This document shows, piece after piece, positions 12,584 through 24,310 of a stretch of 64,000 bases of DNA. Location of the stretch: the NCBI GenBank assembly GCA_963682055.1, contig OY821742.1, positions 1,759,816 through 1,823,815 on the forward strand, given 5' to 3'. The stretch comes from Primula veris. Its lineage: Eukaryota > Streptophyta > Magnoliopsida > Ericales > Primulaceae. Below the pieces are notes generated by a model, which saw nothing but the letters and a program-made list of their open reading frames with translations, ran no database searches and had not been told where the DNA came from. The translations under genes and the position numbers were made by a program. The number at the start of each line of letters is the position of its first letter. Within the stretch, counting starts at the first letter, position 1.

Positions 12584-13199
12584 ATGTGGCGGCGGAATAA
12601 AATCAACGCCTTAGCATTCATCTCGAGGGTAACAACAAACTCGTGTTTTACTCATCAAAGATGGCATCCAAAAAAAATTTTGGGCATCATATTTTCACAC
12701 ATCAGGGTGACTAACATGTGGTGACGGAATAACATCAACGTTTAAACAGTCATTTCGCAAGTATGTTTTGCGATTTTTCTCATCATAGATGGCATCCAAC
12801 ATGTGTTGGGAGTTCTGGATTATTTTTCATATAAAACGACTGGTTTATATGTTTATGGTTTGCACAAGCACAAACTTTTTTTCCGAAACGACAGGTTCGA
12901 AAACATTAGTTTTGCTTCTTATGTGAATCGGTTCTCATTGATCGAACGACGGGTCGATACTGAAATACCAATTCGGCGAAACATACATCACTATATAAAC
13001 ACACTCGGGGAAATTATTATTTAGTCAACCCCTTTCGGTAGCTCTATTTGAACACGACCAGGAAAGACGGTGAGGGGGGTGGGCACGAATGCCTCTTAAA
13101 AACCGACCTCATTAGGAGAACGACTTCCGCCTTTATCTTTCCTAGACATCGTATCCAAATAGGTGAGCCTATTTGGGGAAGATTCATAATTTTTCCAAC

Positions 13200-14340
13200 T
13201 TAAATGTGAATATATATGATTTCGCAATTCTACCATTCATGGCAATAAATAACAGGTATATCTATTCTAGATAACCACATATATATACAAGACAGTATAA
13301 AATATATTCATGATATATATCTAATCATGCAGTAGATTTGGTGATAAACTAAATCAATTCAGGATTATCAATCACACAAATTATATCATACCAAATCAAA
13401 TCAAATCAAACAATTAACTGCCATATGGTATATTTATATATATGGTAATATAAAAAGATATGTTGATTATGCTAAGAAGATATCAATCAATTATCTACGG
13501 TTTATTGCCATATAAGTAATTCTATACATGGTAATTTTAACATGCAAGCAAGTAATATATTTTTAATTACCAATTAATTCTATATATGGTAATTTTTAAC
13601 ATGCAAAGTGGTTAAATATACATGGAAACATATCAATTTATTCAATTAACATGCAATTTTTATTCACTTGCCTTTTTAATAAATATATATATGCATGTGG
13701 GTGAATATTTAGACTGAATATTGACTTTTATAACACATATATACTGTTTTTATACATATAATATACTACAGGGACTATCCGTGTAATTTCAGCAAACTAT
13801 ATATCTATTTACAGCATTATTACTGCTTCAGTCCATAATTTCAGACAAGTTTCAGTTTAGTCCTTGAGTAATTTCCAGAATAGTTTACAGCTTTCAGAGA
13901 ATTACAAATCAGTACATACGTTTCAGATTTTTGCAGATTTAATCCGACAGATTAATACATGTTTTACAATTACATGATTTGGGTTATTTTGTATGATCTT
14001 ATCAACAAATATGATTTTATAATCAACAATATGTGTGTTACGATCATATATAGTTATCCATACAAGTAACAAACTCTAATACACATGGATTATATACTAC
14101 GGGATATTTATCATGTTTTAGTTATTCATAAAATAATACGTGCGATCACATATATGGAATAAATTAAGTTTTGAATTCGGTACCTTACGCACGGTATGTT
14201 GATGAAGGTCGATATAGCAAAACCCTAAAAATCCGGATAAACCTCAAGGTTTATAAATACCCAATATCCATCCGTTTACCAAAAATCTCCAATATCCGTG
14301 AGCGTATATTCTATTCTTCGCGAGCAAAGTGCCGATAACG
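13200..14340 (-). promoter_or_regulatory. 5' leader and primer-binding site of Copia A
   Basis: A non-coding, AT-rich leader of about 1.1 kb between the 5' LTR and the first gag-like sequence. The primer-binding-type sequence lies at 14329-14340, touching the LTR. The leader is collinear with that of Copia B but not with that of Copia C. Confidence 0.65.
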
Positions 14341-14567
14341 TGTTGTGTGACATATTAGCTCGTTATAGATATATATAGAGATATGTATAGATATAGAGAG
14401 AGATATGAGAGAGACAACAATAGAGTCTTTATTAATCAGAATGTTGTGAATGAATGATCAAATACAAGACCCCTAGCCCTCTTTATATACATAGAGGGGT
14501 AGGGTTATAAGCCCACCTGGGCCCAATAAGTAAAAGCCCAAGATAGGTCCAATAATATCCTACAACA
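14341..14567 (-). repeat. 5' LTR of Copia A
   Basis: The transcription-start-side LTR for this minus-oriented element; length and termini are the same as the copy at 7574. It holds a TATA-type box (TATATAAAGAGGG) and AATAAAGAC. Confidence 0.95.
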
Positions 14568-14572
14568 ATAAG

Positions 14573-16161
14573 TATAATATAGATTTGTATTTTTGAATAT
14601 ATGAAACTGTTAAAATAAAAAATATAGTTAAATTAAAAAGTTATATTGTTACTTCAAAAAAGATAAATGATAATTATTTTTCAGTTATAAAAATTATAAT
14701 TATAATGTATCTCATTTAGTATGATAATTGTTACTTGTGTGAATAAAACTAAATAATAAAATAATCTGATAAAAAACCGTATCAATTTTTTTATCTACTT
14801 CATTATTTGTATTTTCACACTATTTTTTCTACTACATATTAACTTTTTTTTTTCATTTATTAGAAATGCTATTTTTAAACTATGATTATGTTTCGTGTTA
14901 ATAACATGTTTAGACTTCTCAAATGAAAATTTTTAATAACAAATAACGTTGTCGTAAAATAAAAAAGATATATCGGGAGATTCGAGATAAGCTTATCCCG
15001 ACCCTACAGGATCCCGAAAATTCGGGTCTCGAAAAACCCGGGATCCGACTTTTGTCGGGATTTTTTTTTCACTTCCAAAAATAATCGGGTCGGGATACAT
15101 GTTTAGTGTTTACGAGTCGGGTCTCGACCCTAACCCACCCCTACACCAAACTATATGCTTTTAACGATTTGAATATACACCTCTTAATTTTTTTCAATTT
15201 GCGTACCACACTATAAGAAACTTTCCAATTTAGCTAACACAGTATAATAAATTTTTCAATTTAGATATTAATTTAATCACGGAATCATGTCACGTGACAG
15301 CACGTGCTTGACAAATGTTAAGAGAGTAATTTTGTAATTCTGCACCAAAATATATCATCCTAAAAAAACGTTTTCTTCTAATTTCACACATAACAAAAAT
15401 CAGCACACAGTCCAAATTTGGGGAAAAACGCTGTTCTATGATGATACATTTTGATGCAGAATGACAAAATTAGCATGTTTGACAAACCCTGTTTTTAACT
15501 CTTTTGAATAAATTTATTATATCTTGCTTAATTGTATGTTTTGAGCTTTGATTCTAATATTAATTGTAACGTGATATTTAAGAGTAATGGTATTGAGTCA
15601 CCAACCCGCAAAGATAACCGGAATACTTTTTGTTTGAAATATAATTATATCAACAATTTAGAGCAATCCTACATATTAATTCGCTATCCTGTAAATGTAC
15701 TCATATTAATGTAAAATCAAAATCATCAGTAAATATTAAAGTGAAAGTAAGCAAAGAAACTATTATTTTACATTGAAATTAATCGAGACATATATTTTGG
15801 ACTGACTTATTTAGCATTAAAAAAGGAGTCAACACTTTACTTTAATTTTGGTACTATAATGGTAAAAAATATGCAAAATTACACTATTAATTAAGATATT
15901 TACAATCAAACTTATTAGTTTCAAATGATTGGATAAATTTAGGGATGGGGAGTAATGTGTAGAAATAATTACCCTTAATATTTTTTGGATGAAAAGAAGA
16001 ATGAAATTGAGAGATTGGTCCTAGTTGGTAAGGCAAACAAATATGATAAATAAGAAATAGAAAATAATAAAACGGGATACTAGTTGTCATTTATCGAATA
16101 CAATCGAAAACATTTTTATTTTCGTATATCTATTATTCTCTTTACGTTTTATCAGAAATAA
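14573..16161. other. AT-rich intergenic DNA and an older element cut by Copia A
   Basis: No gene is visible. At 14985-15140 there is a cluster of TCGGG/CCCGA motifs (for example TCGGGTCGGGA), ending near AACCCACCCCTA, which resembles a hAT-type terminus. Similar CGGG motifs occur at 7318-7390 on the other side of Copia A, so A may sit inside that older element. Confidence 0.4.
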
Positions 16162-16572
16162 GAGTCCAAATCTTCTATTCATATTTTTTACTCCATTTCG
16201 TGTCCCCTTGCTTATTTTATTCAAATTTTTTTTTATAAAAAACTTGAAAAAAAATTGTACAATTACTATAATACACTAGAAAAAAAATTGTACAATTACT
16301 ATAATACATGTATCAATACATTTCAATAATTATTTTTTTTTAAATCCACACGCAATTTATTTTGGAATAAATGTATAAATTAGTGTAAATTAAACATTAA
16401 ATCTCAGAAAAATTGTTTAAAGCAATATTATGCTCAAATGTTTTAAAATTTAAATACAATATAATATAAAAGCTTATAAATTTGCGGAACAAGTTGTGAA
16501 AATTTAAAATTTGAGTGAAAATAAGAAAGGCGGTACGAAAGAGGGTAGAGAATAGGGGTGAAATATTTGGAC
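16162..16572. repeat. MITE with GAGTCCAAAT ends, copy 1
   Basis: The left end is GAGTCCAAATCTTCTA and the right end is ATATTTGGAC; the ends are inverted. Related copies lie at 28272-28651 and 60821-61085. A local duplication at 16245-16305 repeats TTGTACAATTACTATAATAC. No target duplication is evident for this copy. Confidence 0.65.
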
Positions 16573-17573
16573 GACTTCAAATATGCATATTCTTGTCATA
16601 TACCATCTAAACTAATGTTTAAGCCTAATAATTCATCGTGTTAAGACTAATGCGCATGAATTTTATTTTATTTCTTTAATATATACAATTATAACTATAT
16701 CTTTCGTAAATCTTAACATTTATATATAAAAACTATGACAAAATGTCAGACATACCGCACCCAAGTTTTTTTAAAAAATTGTATCGTCGTATTCGTATCG
16801 TACCCGTGTAATTTAGGGTTGGTCTATTGGTCGAATCCTCCAAGGTCAGGTTGGATTCGTGCTCCAGCTAGCAAACTCGAACTCATTATGCTACCGCGGG
16901 GGAGGAGGAGACCTTAATTTTTATAAAATTAATTATTATAAAAAAATTACGGGTGGCCACGACCCCCTAAATTAATTAATTATTATAAAAACAATTAATT
17001 TTTATGGATCCGCTCCTGCCACCATTTATAAATGGTTTTGTATATGTAAATATATCGTCCCGAAACTCTGTCATACAAACCTTCCGAAAAACACGTTTAC
17101 GTACGTGCGGACTCAAGCTTTTTAAAACAATGGTTTTATCCCACATTATCAATTTGACATTGTTAGTTATTGGCTATTAAGAAACTCAGTAAACCAATGT
17201 GGATGATCTGGGATGAAAACAATTTTATTGACTCAAGTCTAGGGAAAAACATATTTAATCGGGTATTTGTTATAATTGTAAAAGAAGAAGACAAAAATTA
17301 TATATAATCGGTTGAGAACCAAGAAACTCAACCAAATACCCCGTACAAACAAAAAGCAAATTTCAAAATTAATATTCAAAAACGTATATGAGTCCAAGCA
17401 GTTGAAAGAAGTAAACATCGTACAGTCAAAATACTGTGATACTAAGTAGAAGATTTCGATGCACGTCTTCGTAAATCCAATTCCGCTATTAGGATCAGTA
17501 CCAACACCAAATGTAACATAACTACTTGTAAAATCGTTATTCAGAACGATAAAAACAAGTACTGTAGTAAAAA
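16573..17573. other. Intergenic DNA downstream of the F-box gene
   Basis: AT-rich. No independent gene is supported. The 17239-17604 open frame (-) starts inside the end of the F-box gene and continues past its stop in another frame; part of it is probably 3' UTR. Confidence 0.4.
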
Positions 17574-18767
17574 CTATTTTATTTTCAGATTTGGCACAAA
17601 CCATATAGCCGGTTTGACGTATTTCTCTGAAGGACGCAGCACATGATGAGAACTAAAGCTTTTTGTTTCCAAATCGAAGATCCCAGAGTCAGAGTTTTCA
17701 TTAGTTCCGTGATATTCATTGGATGCACCGTCCATTTGATCACGAGCAATGTAGTATATAGAATTAGGAACAAATTCTGAGCACTTTACCGTTGAAACAG
17801 ACACTGAATGAGTGCTTCCACCTACAAATAAGGCTTGGTCGCCAATGTTTTCGATTTCATGCAACCTTCCAAAATAGCATTTCCCGCAATGCGGAGGTCT
17901 ATACTCAAAAACCTTAAATTTTATAGTTTTGGGGAAACCATAACCCTTACTGCTATAGGTCCAAACCCTCTCAATTAGTAACAGCTTTTCATCTTGTGAT
18001 TCAACAAGGTAGAAACAATTTGCTCCGTTAGCCTCTTTCTTAAAAGGACGAACTGTTTTGTAGACGTATCTATAATGGAAGGTATATTCTACAATTCCAC
18101 CAAAATAAGTAACACTATATATGGAATTATTAAAATAAATGACATCAGCAACACGATATTCTTCTTCCGTCCCTAGTTTAATAAATTTCCAATAATTCTG
18201 GCCAGATTCATAGTAAGCCAATTTCGACAAATTGTGATAGATAACCACTACCTTATAACCTTTCGGACTTGTACGAGGATCGGATGTTAACAAAGCCTTT
18301 TGTATGAAATAATCCAACTGGTCTTGGTTTTGTTGGTCATTCAACTCTTGAGAAGGGTCTCCTAAACTTGGAAGAGATATAAACCCATTATTATAGGGGT
18401 CTAAAAGCTTTATAATCAAGTTCTCGTCTATACAAAGCAACCATCCATGTGATGAACCGATAAACCTGTAAGTATAAGGAAATGGTAGTCGAACGTTGTG
18501 GGTTATACCATTGAGCAGATTGTATAAACCCCTATTCTCGTCATTATTTTCGTCTGTCTTGATCATTAGCATCGGAACAGGACAAGATAGCTGAAGGGTG
18601 TGAAAGAAAACATTCAAGCTTGAGTTGAGCTTCATAGCATTGCGCCATTTTGAGCAGATAGAAGAAAAACAAAAATAATCATTGAGCGTCAATGGACCAA
18701 AGTTTGTTACAATCAAATCCAGTATGTGTTCGGGAAGACCAGCCCAATCTCGAACTAATGAGATCAT
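17574..18767 (-). CDS. F-box protein with DUF295 (KIB-type beta-propeller) domain
   Basis: 397 residues, single coding exon, stop TAG at 17574-17576. An F-box is seen at residues about 8-48 (DWAGLPEHILDLIV ... CSKWRNAM). The DUF295 region follows: FIGSSHGWLLCIDE, PKGYKVVVIYHN, YYESGQNYWKFIKL, FYLVESQDEKLLLIERVW, IGDQALFVGG, NSIYYIARD and GIFDLETKSF. The length is normal for the family. Such proteins are substrate receptors of SCF ubiquitin ligases; the target here is unknown. I chose ATG 18767-18765 because the six upstream codons begin with TTG and cross TTTTCAG, which looks like a 3' splice site (exon from 18773), so a 5' UTR intron is likely. A broken relative lies at 39133. Confidence 0.9.
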   Translation of the reverse strand: MISLVRDWAGLPEHILDLIVTNFGPLTLNDYFCFSSICSKWRNAMKLNSSLNVFFHTLQLSCPVPMLMIKTDENNDENRGLYNLLNGITHNVRLPFPYTYRFIGSSHGWLLCIDENLIIKLLDPYNNGFISLPSLGDPSQELNDQQNQDQLDYFIQKALLTSDPRTSPKGYKVVVIYHNLSKLAYYESGQNYWKFIKLGTEEEYRVADVIYFNNSIYSVTYFGGIVEYTFHYRYVYKTVRPFKKEANGANCFYLVESQDEKLLLIERVWTYSSKGYGFPKTIKFKVFEYRPPHCGKCYFGRLHEIENIGDQALFVGGSTHSVSVSTVKCSEFVPNSIYYIARDQMDGASNEYHGTNENSDSGIFDLETKSFSSHHVLRPSEKYVKPAIWFVPNLKIK

Positions 18768-20944
18768 TGCAATCTGAAAAGACAAATTGACAAATTGTTA
18801 CTTGAGCTACAATTGTCACATTGAAAAGTTTAGATTGATGTGTAAGGTTAAAAATATCACTTTAGTGAGAAAAAAAATAACTAGGAAGTATATATAATCT
18901 TCCTTTTATCAGGATACAAGGCCCTTTACAGTTTAAAAAACCTTACAGACATTGGACGAATCTGCGAGACGGGACTAATTTTGTTGTTCATAGAAACAGG
19001 AAAAAGTTGGTTAAACCTATTTTAGCGACATATTGAGAATGGTGAAGATCATGAAAAAATACATTAAAAAAACGTAGGGAAATGACCTGTATTAATGCGT
19101 ATATCCTTATTATCAAGCAATTCCAACATAAGTATATCATTTTTGTGTGTGTAAAGTCAGCAAAAACAAAAGTAAGCAAAATGTACCTGTGTTATCTTCG
19201 ATTCAGTTGGTTTATCATCCTTGTACTTGTGAATTTTCTTCCCCGAGGTGTACATTTCTATAGCTCCTGAACATAAAATATCAATACGGACATGAATGAA
19301 AATGCACCCTTTGTGAACGTATTTCATAACTAGTAAACACCACCATACATTAAACAACAATTGGCCAGTCTAAGCTCCATTGGACAAAAAATGGGAAGAA
19401 AGTATAATCTGAAAACAAACACCGGAAATCACCATAAAATATTACAATTGTGCATTGAGAGATGTACTTTTCCGTCTGAAAATTAAAAAGGTTGAACGTT
19501 CGTCCCGTACACAAACAATTAAACACAGCGAGAAAAATATAAATTTATGAGCAAATTAAATCTAAAGAACATATACAATTCGAAGAACAAACAAACCAAC
19601 AAAAAGAAGCCCTAAAAGGTAGAAAATATTAAAAACATACAAAAATTTCAGTTCATCAAATCAACAAAAACAATTCAGATGGTGGAAAAGTTGCACTCAT
19701 AAATCTCAGATCGATTTCATCAACGCAAATTAACTCTACTAGCACCCCTCACCATGTATATATAAAACAAATAGAACAATCAAATTAAAGGAGCAATTAA
19801 TTAACCACTACAAAAGAAAGTGTTACCAAACAGGAAAGGTGATTTGCTACAAGTGAAAAACCAAGATAGCAAAATATACGCTATGTTCCTATTCAGTGAC
19901 GTAGCAAAATTAGCAACAAAATAACAACAATTAATCAAGATATTTATATTACCAATTTAGCCAGAATAGCAATAAAGCCTTAGTAGCAACAATTTTCTTT
20001 GTTATTTATATTACCAATTTAGCCAGGATAGCAATTGCATATAGAAACTGACCCCAAAATTCCAATACCAGTTTATGTTTGTTCTGTATAACTTCAATTA
20101 AGAGTTGCCCGCAAGTTTTGAACCTTGGAGTGCGAATAAAACCAGCTATGAGTAACTGAGTACGTATCAATACTATTTCATAATCGTTTCGTATCAGATC
20201 GTGTGTGATCATATAGATTTTGAAATATCTAAATAGTACGATCGACGTAATCTATAAAATTTGACACAAAGCTATCATGAAATTACACAATTCTCGACCA
20301 GTTGCACCCCTTTGACAGATTTAGAGAGTATAGATTTCTGATTGTAATATTTGATATGATCAAACAGAACTATGACCCTAACATGAGTATCATTTGTTTA
20401 TTTGGACGTACATCTAATAGAATCTAGCAAATTGAAGACAAACGTTCATCCATGTATAGTTTTTAAAAATAAAAATAAAAAAGATTTAAGAAAATTAAAC
20501 CCCAAAACTGATTTAATAAGAATAATCGTGGAAAAAAGTGACAGAATAAAGGAGTAAAAAGGACTATTCCCAGTAATGTATATATATATATTCCAAAACG
20601 TAAATATAACTTAAAAGTAACCAACACAAATTTAAGAAATTAAAATAAAATTGTAACTATGTTACAAGTCTACAACAGTTTAAAAACGAAATACTCACAC
20701 GAAAATAAACAGATTGGATTGAATGTTGTAAATTATCACATGCAGTGAGAGATAAATATAGAGAGATAATTAGTTTTGGACCTTTTTGGTTTTTCTCTTC
20801 TACAAATAAATACAAAAAATGTTATTAACATACATGCATGTGTTTGGTGAAACGTTAGTGGAAATTTAATTAATGCTTAGTATACTTTTGGGATCACTCT
20901 ATAAGTAAAAGGAAAATAATACACGGACACCCACTAAAAATAAA
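18768..20944 (-). other. 5' UTR intron and upstream DNA of the F-box gene
   Basis: No coding sequence is recognised. A short local duplication (TATTTATATTACCAATTTAG) occurs at about 19941 and 20004. The small open frames here have no family resemblance. Untranslated exons of the F-box gene may lie within this stretch, but I cannot place them. Confidence 0.4.
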
Positions 20945-21090
20945 AATAAAATTAAGATCGGTTTGCTTTTTGAAAACTGTTACGTAAAATGAGTGTCGCT
21001 AAATTTTAGCAATACAATAACAACTAATTCTGTTGTTAAATTATTGTTAAAATTTATCGACACTCGATTTAAAGTAAAATGTTGGTAAAT
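20945..21090. repeat. Partial foldback MITE, relative of the one at 43291
   Basis: It shares TTTTTGAAAACTGTT, GAGTGTCG and a GTTGGTAAATAAA end with the foldback element in the lipid transfer protein intron. The left arm is shortened. Confidence 0.5.
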
Positions 21091-21378
21091 AAATTTTTTT
21101 CTCGACGGGTTAAAAGGGAATTAATGGGGTAGTTAAGCCAATTATTAATGCAATGTCTTAAATTTTAACCATTATATCAAAAATATTCCCGAAAATCTGT
21201 TAATTGAAAATTAAAGCATGTGCTCAATTTAATGCACGACTTTTCTTATATAAAAGCTCAAGTGTAAACAATTTATAAAGATTTTAACAATTGTATTTCT
21301 TGATTAATTTTCCCTTTAATTTTGAACACTTTATTTCATAGTTTTGTTGCATAGAATTTATTTAGTACTTGGTAGGTA

Positions 21379-21619
21379 CTCCCTCCGTTACGATTTAATT
21401 TTTCATTACGAAATTACGTGTAATTTTGATAAGGCAAAAACTTGTATTAAAATTGTCGGAATGAAAATTTTCAAAAGTTGATCATATAGTTCAAATGTTA
21501 AATTTTATGATTAGATTTAAAAAAAATTCATTTCGACAATTTTGATACAAGTTATAAGTCGATCAAAATTGCACGTAGTTTTGTATTGGACAACTAAATG
21601 AGAACGAAAGGAGGAACAG
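21379..21619. repeat. Stowaway-like MITE
   Basis: The left end CTCCCTCCGTTACGA follows TA. The right end GAACGAAAGGAGGAACAG is followed by TA. Long imperfect inverted arms contain AAATTACGTGTAATTTTGAT and its complement. No ORF. Confidence 0.65.
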
Positions 21620-22029
21620 TACCACGTACTGAATCAAGCATAAAAGGAAAGGCAGTTGTGGGTCAATTTAAATTGCAATATTCAGAATTAGTAGTGAACA
21701 TATATTGCGTATTCCTGAACAAAATGGATTTAATTAATTAATCACATCTCCTTGGTTTTAATGCTACATACTCCAAATACTACACTATAATAGTCTACAA
21801 AAGGGACTATAGTTCATAAATAAAATCATCCTTGGAAATAATAAAAACTCTATCCTTATTGGCAAACACTACAAAAAATGGCTAATAGGCCCAGAAAAAA
21901 TTTAATTATATATGTATACAAATTTGGGATGAATTAAATAATGCTCTTTTGTTTTTGTTTTTCTAAATTAGTTATCGTGAATGTATGGGAGGTACTATTT
22001 AATTTCTTATCCTGAACAGCAATTTCCAG
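21620..22029. other. AT-rich intergenic DNA
   Basis: Nothing recognisable between the MITE and the LINE tail. Confidence 0.4.
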
Positions 22030-24310
22030 TTTTTTTTTTTTTTTTGAAGTTAAATGGACCGATAAATATATTAAGAAGACGAAGCCTTATAAATTAAACG
22101 AACTACAAGATACTTAATACTAACTCTACTTTACGCAAAGACTAGTCACCGACAAACTCGGGACTTAGTCTCCAATGTTTAGCAATAAATCTATTCATAG
22201 CATTATTTTTTACGTTACATAAAATATTCATTCTATTTACAACATAAAATTCTACTCTTTTCATCACATTTCCGGGAATTGAAACTTTACCGTCTTTCAC
22301 TCTCGCATTCCTTTCTCTCCATACACAATAGACCGAAGATGATAGAAGGCACTAACTTAACGGACGGTCTTTTACCTTTGAATGTGACTAAAACCCACTT
22401 TAACCACTCATTCCACATCGAACACGAACCGATAAAGCCCGACTTAGAACACTCTATTAACCAAATCCTCCTTGAGAATTCACATTGAAAAAAAAAAAGA
22501 TGATGTATGCTTTCTGTGCTCTTTAGACATAAAGGGCAACCATTAACTCTTACGATACCCATCCTTTGTAATCAATCAAAAGTAGTGAGTTTGTTAAGAA
22601 CCGCTAGCCATAGAATAAACTGACGCCTTGGTGGCGAAATGTTTGCCCAAACTATATGGTGCCAATCAACTTTTTCTTTCTTGGTTCGAATTAACTCCCA
22701 AGCGGAACTTACGAAAAATCCATGAATTGGATCCGGTTTCCAAATAGTTTTCATTGCCAGAGAGGGTAGCTCAACATTGGATACCGTATACGTTGTTGAT
22801 GTTGTCGCCATTGTTTCCGATGCTGTAGTTGTCGACGGGTGGATTGTCGTCGTCGTCGATGCCGTTGTAGTTGTTGCCCTAGGCTCTCTATTCCTTGGTG
22901 AACTTGTCGTCGTCAAGGTTCTTCTTCTCATTGTTGTCGTCGCTCTTGTCGTCCTAGTAGTTGCCGTCGCTGAGGAGCTAGAAGACGGGTTTTCAAAGTT
23001 AAGCAGAGGCGAGCCGCCGGTGGGACCCACGGTGATGGCTCCAGAGGTGACCCATGGTTAGGAGGTGGTATGGCTGGGTTCGAATTTGCAAGTTGAGGGT
23101 GAGAGGCTTGAGCTTGGAAATGGCTTGTAATGGTTTGGTTGTGCAGGGGCTATAGAAAAATGGAGGTATGATAAAAAAAACCAAGTGTTGGGAGGGAGAA
23201 TTGGGTTAGATTCTGCCAGAGGTCAATGTTTAAAAAATTGTGGGCTTGGGAATTTTGGTTTAAATTTAGGTTAGAATTTATGGAGGAATTACTATAACTA
23301 ATATTTGTTGAAAAATTCTGGAAGTTTTCAAGGGACATGTTTTCTGGGGGTAAAGGTGGAACCGGGTTTGCTGCCGCCAAAGGGGAAGGTGAAATAGCAC
23401 CACAGACGCACACCACACATGCACACACCACACACACACACACAAAATGATTTTTGAATAACCCCCGGAGTTGTAAAATATTCCGCCACGTTGAGGAACA
23501 CTTGGAAGGCACCGGAATACTCCATAAGTCTCTACCACGAATAAGGTAAATAGTAACCCACCGCTTCCATAAAGAGGAATGTTTCGGGTCAATAAGAAAC
23601 CAAAGATGTTTACCCATAAATGCATTGTTCCACTCCTTTATTCGTTTAATACCTAGACCGCCCTCGGAGATGGCACACGTAAGATTTTCCCAAGAAACCT
23701 TTGCCGAATGAGACCTTATTTACGTGCCCGTCCAAAGAAAACTCCTAATAATAGCTTCGATAGAGTTGATAACCTTGACGGGAAGGAGGAAGTGGGTACA
23801 CCAAAAGCTTTGCATACTTAATAACACCGTTTTAATTAGTTGAAGCCGTCCCGCATAGGATAAAAAAATTCCGGTCCAAGGCGTAAGCTTCTTGGTAATT
23901 GTATCGACAAGAGTTGCACAATCACCGGATTTTAGGCCAATAGACATCAAAGGAACACCAAGGTAACGAATAGGAAGAACCCCAATTTTAAAGCCTAAAA
24001 TGGTCAAAATATCATTTTTCAACAAGGCATTCGTGCCGTCTATAAATAACTCACACTTGTCGGGGTTAGGAACTAGCCCGGAGAGATTAGAGAACAAATT
24101 TAGAGCCAAAACAATAATGGTGGCGGAGTTAACATCCGCCCTCGAAAATTGAAAGAGATCATCTGCGAAGAAAAGGTGAGCAAGTTTAAGTTTCCCACAC
24201 CTAGAATGGAACTTAAAATTGGGGGACTCCGTTTTTGAATTTATTATATTCGTCAACACATTCATACATATAACAAAGAGCGAAGAAGAGATGTAGTATA
24301 CTACAAATTC
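22030..24310 (-). pseudogene. 5'-truncated, broken non-LTR retrotransposon (LINE)
   Basis: Reading on the - strand from about 24310, the LINE reverse transcriptase is visible from ISSSLFVICMNVLTNII through LAHLFFADDLFQFSRA (the FADD catalytic motif), PDKCELFI, IRYLGVPLM and GRLQLIKTVLLSMQSFW, then WRNILQLRG near 23480. After an unrelated block (22770-23450) the zinc-binding RVT region follows: HHIVWANISPPRRQFILWLA, GCPLCLKSTESIHHLFFFQC and so on. A run of T at about 22030-22046 is the poly(A) tail of the - strand. The endonuclease and the first half of the RT are missing, and frames shift several times, so it is dead. A 55-bp piece at 24187-24242 is repeated at 24320-24377. Confidence 0.85.
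22770..23450 (-). repeat. Foreign low-complexity block inside the LINE
   Basis: It separates the RT and zinc-binding halves of the LINE. It holds a long GTC/TTG trinucleotide-rich tract (22780-22980), a second stretch with Asn/Ser-rich coding potential (MSLENFQNFSTN), and a CA repeat at about 23400-23450 at the boundary with the RT half. The boundary also occurs in the fragment at 41070-41450. Confidence 0.6.

Larger units (their letters stand above)
7574..14567 (-). mobile_element. Ty1/copia-type LTR retrotransposon A, complete but defective
   Basis: Length 6994 bp. The LTRs lie at 7574-7800 and 14341-14567, 227 bp each with two mismatches that I can count, starting TGTTGT and ending ACAACA. 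ATAAG is duplicated at 7569-7573 and 14568-14572. The element reads right to left: a primer-binding-type site (CGTTATCGGCAC on the - strand) touches the right LTR, and the polypurine tract AAAGGGGGAG (7801-7810, - strand) touches the left LTR. Remnants in order on the - strand are gag (about 12583-12302), integrase (about 10898-10668), an integrase-RT linker (10346-10152), reverse transcriptase (9538-9317) and RNase H (about 8885-8840). Stops and frameshifts break every domain. The order integrase before reverse transcriptase identifies Copia. Confidence 0.95.

Noticed and set aside
10238..12895. Eight CGACAGG (CCTGTCG) motifs across the Copia A body
   Set aside because: At first this looked like a dispersed binding site. 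Several copies fall on Pro-Val codons of recognised domains (HPVDY, VPVGRR), so many are simply coding remnants.
12803..13024. Open frame in all three Copia elements (73-aa product, also at 32853 and 53284)
   Set aside because: It lies antisense to the element in every copy and its conservation follows from the copies being young. No family resemblance.
17239..17604. 121-residue open frame at the 3' end of the F-box gene
   Set aside because: A different frame that overlaps the end of the F-box coding sequence and continues into its 3' flank; no homology recognised.
22777..23061. 94-residue Val-rich open frame on the + strand
   Set aside because: A translation of the GTC/TTG-rich tract in the LINE block; low complexity only.
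23278..23625. 115-residue open frame with CVCVWCVHVWC
   Set aside because: A frame through a CA repeat and LINE sequence; the Cys-rich look is caused by the repeat.
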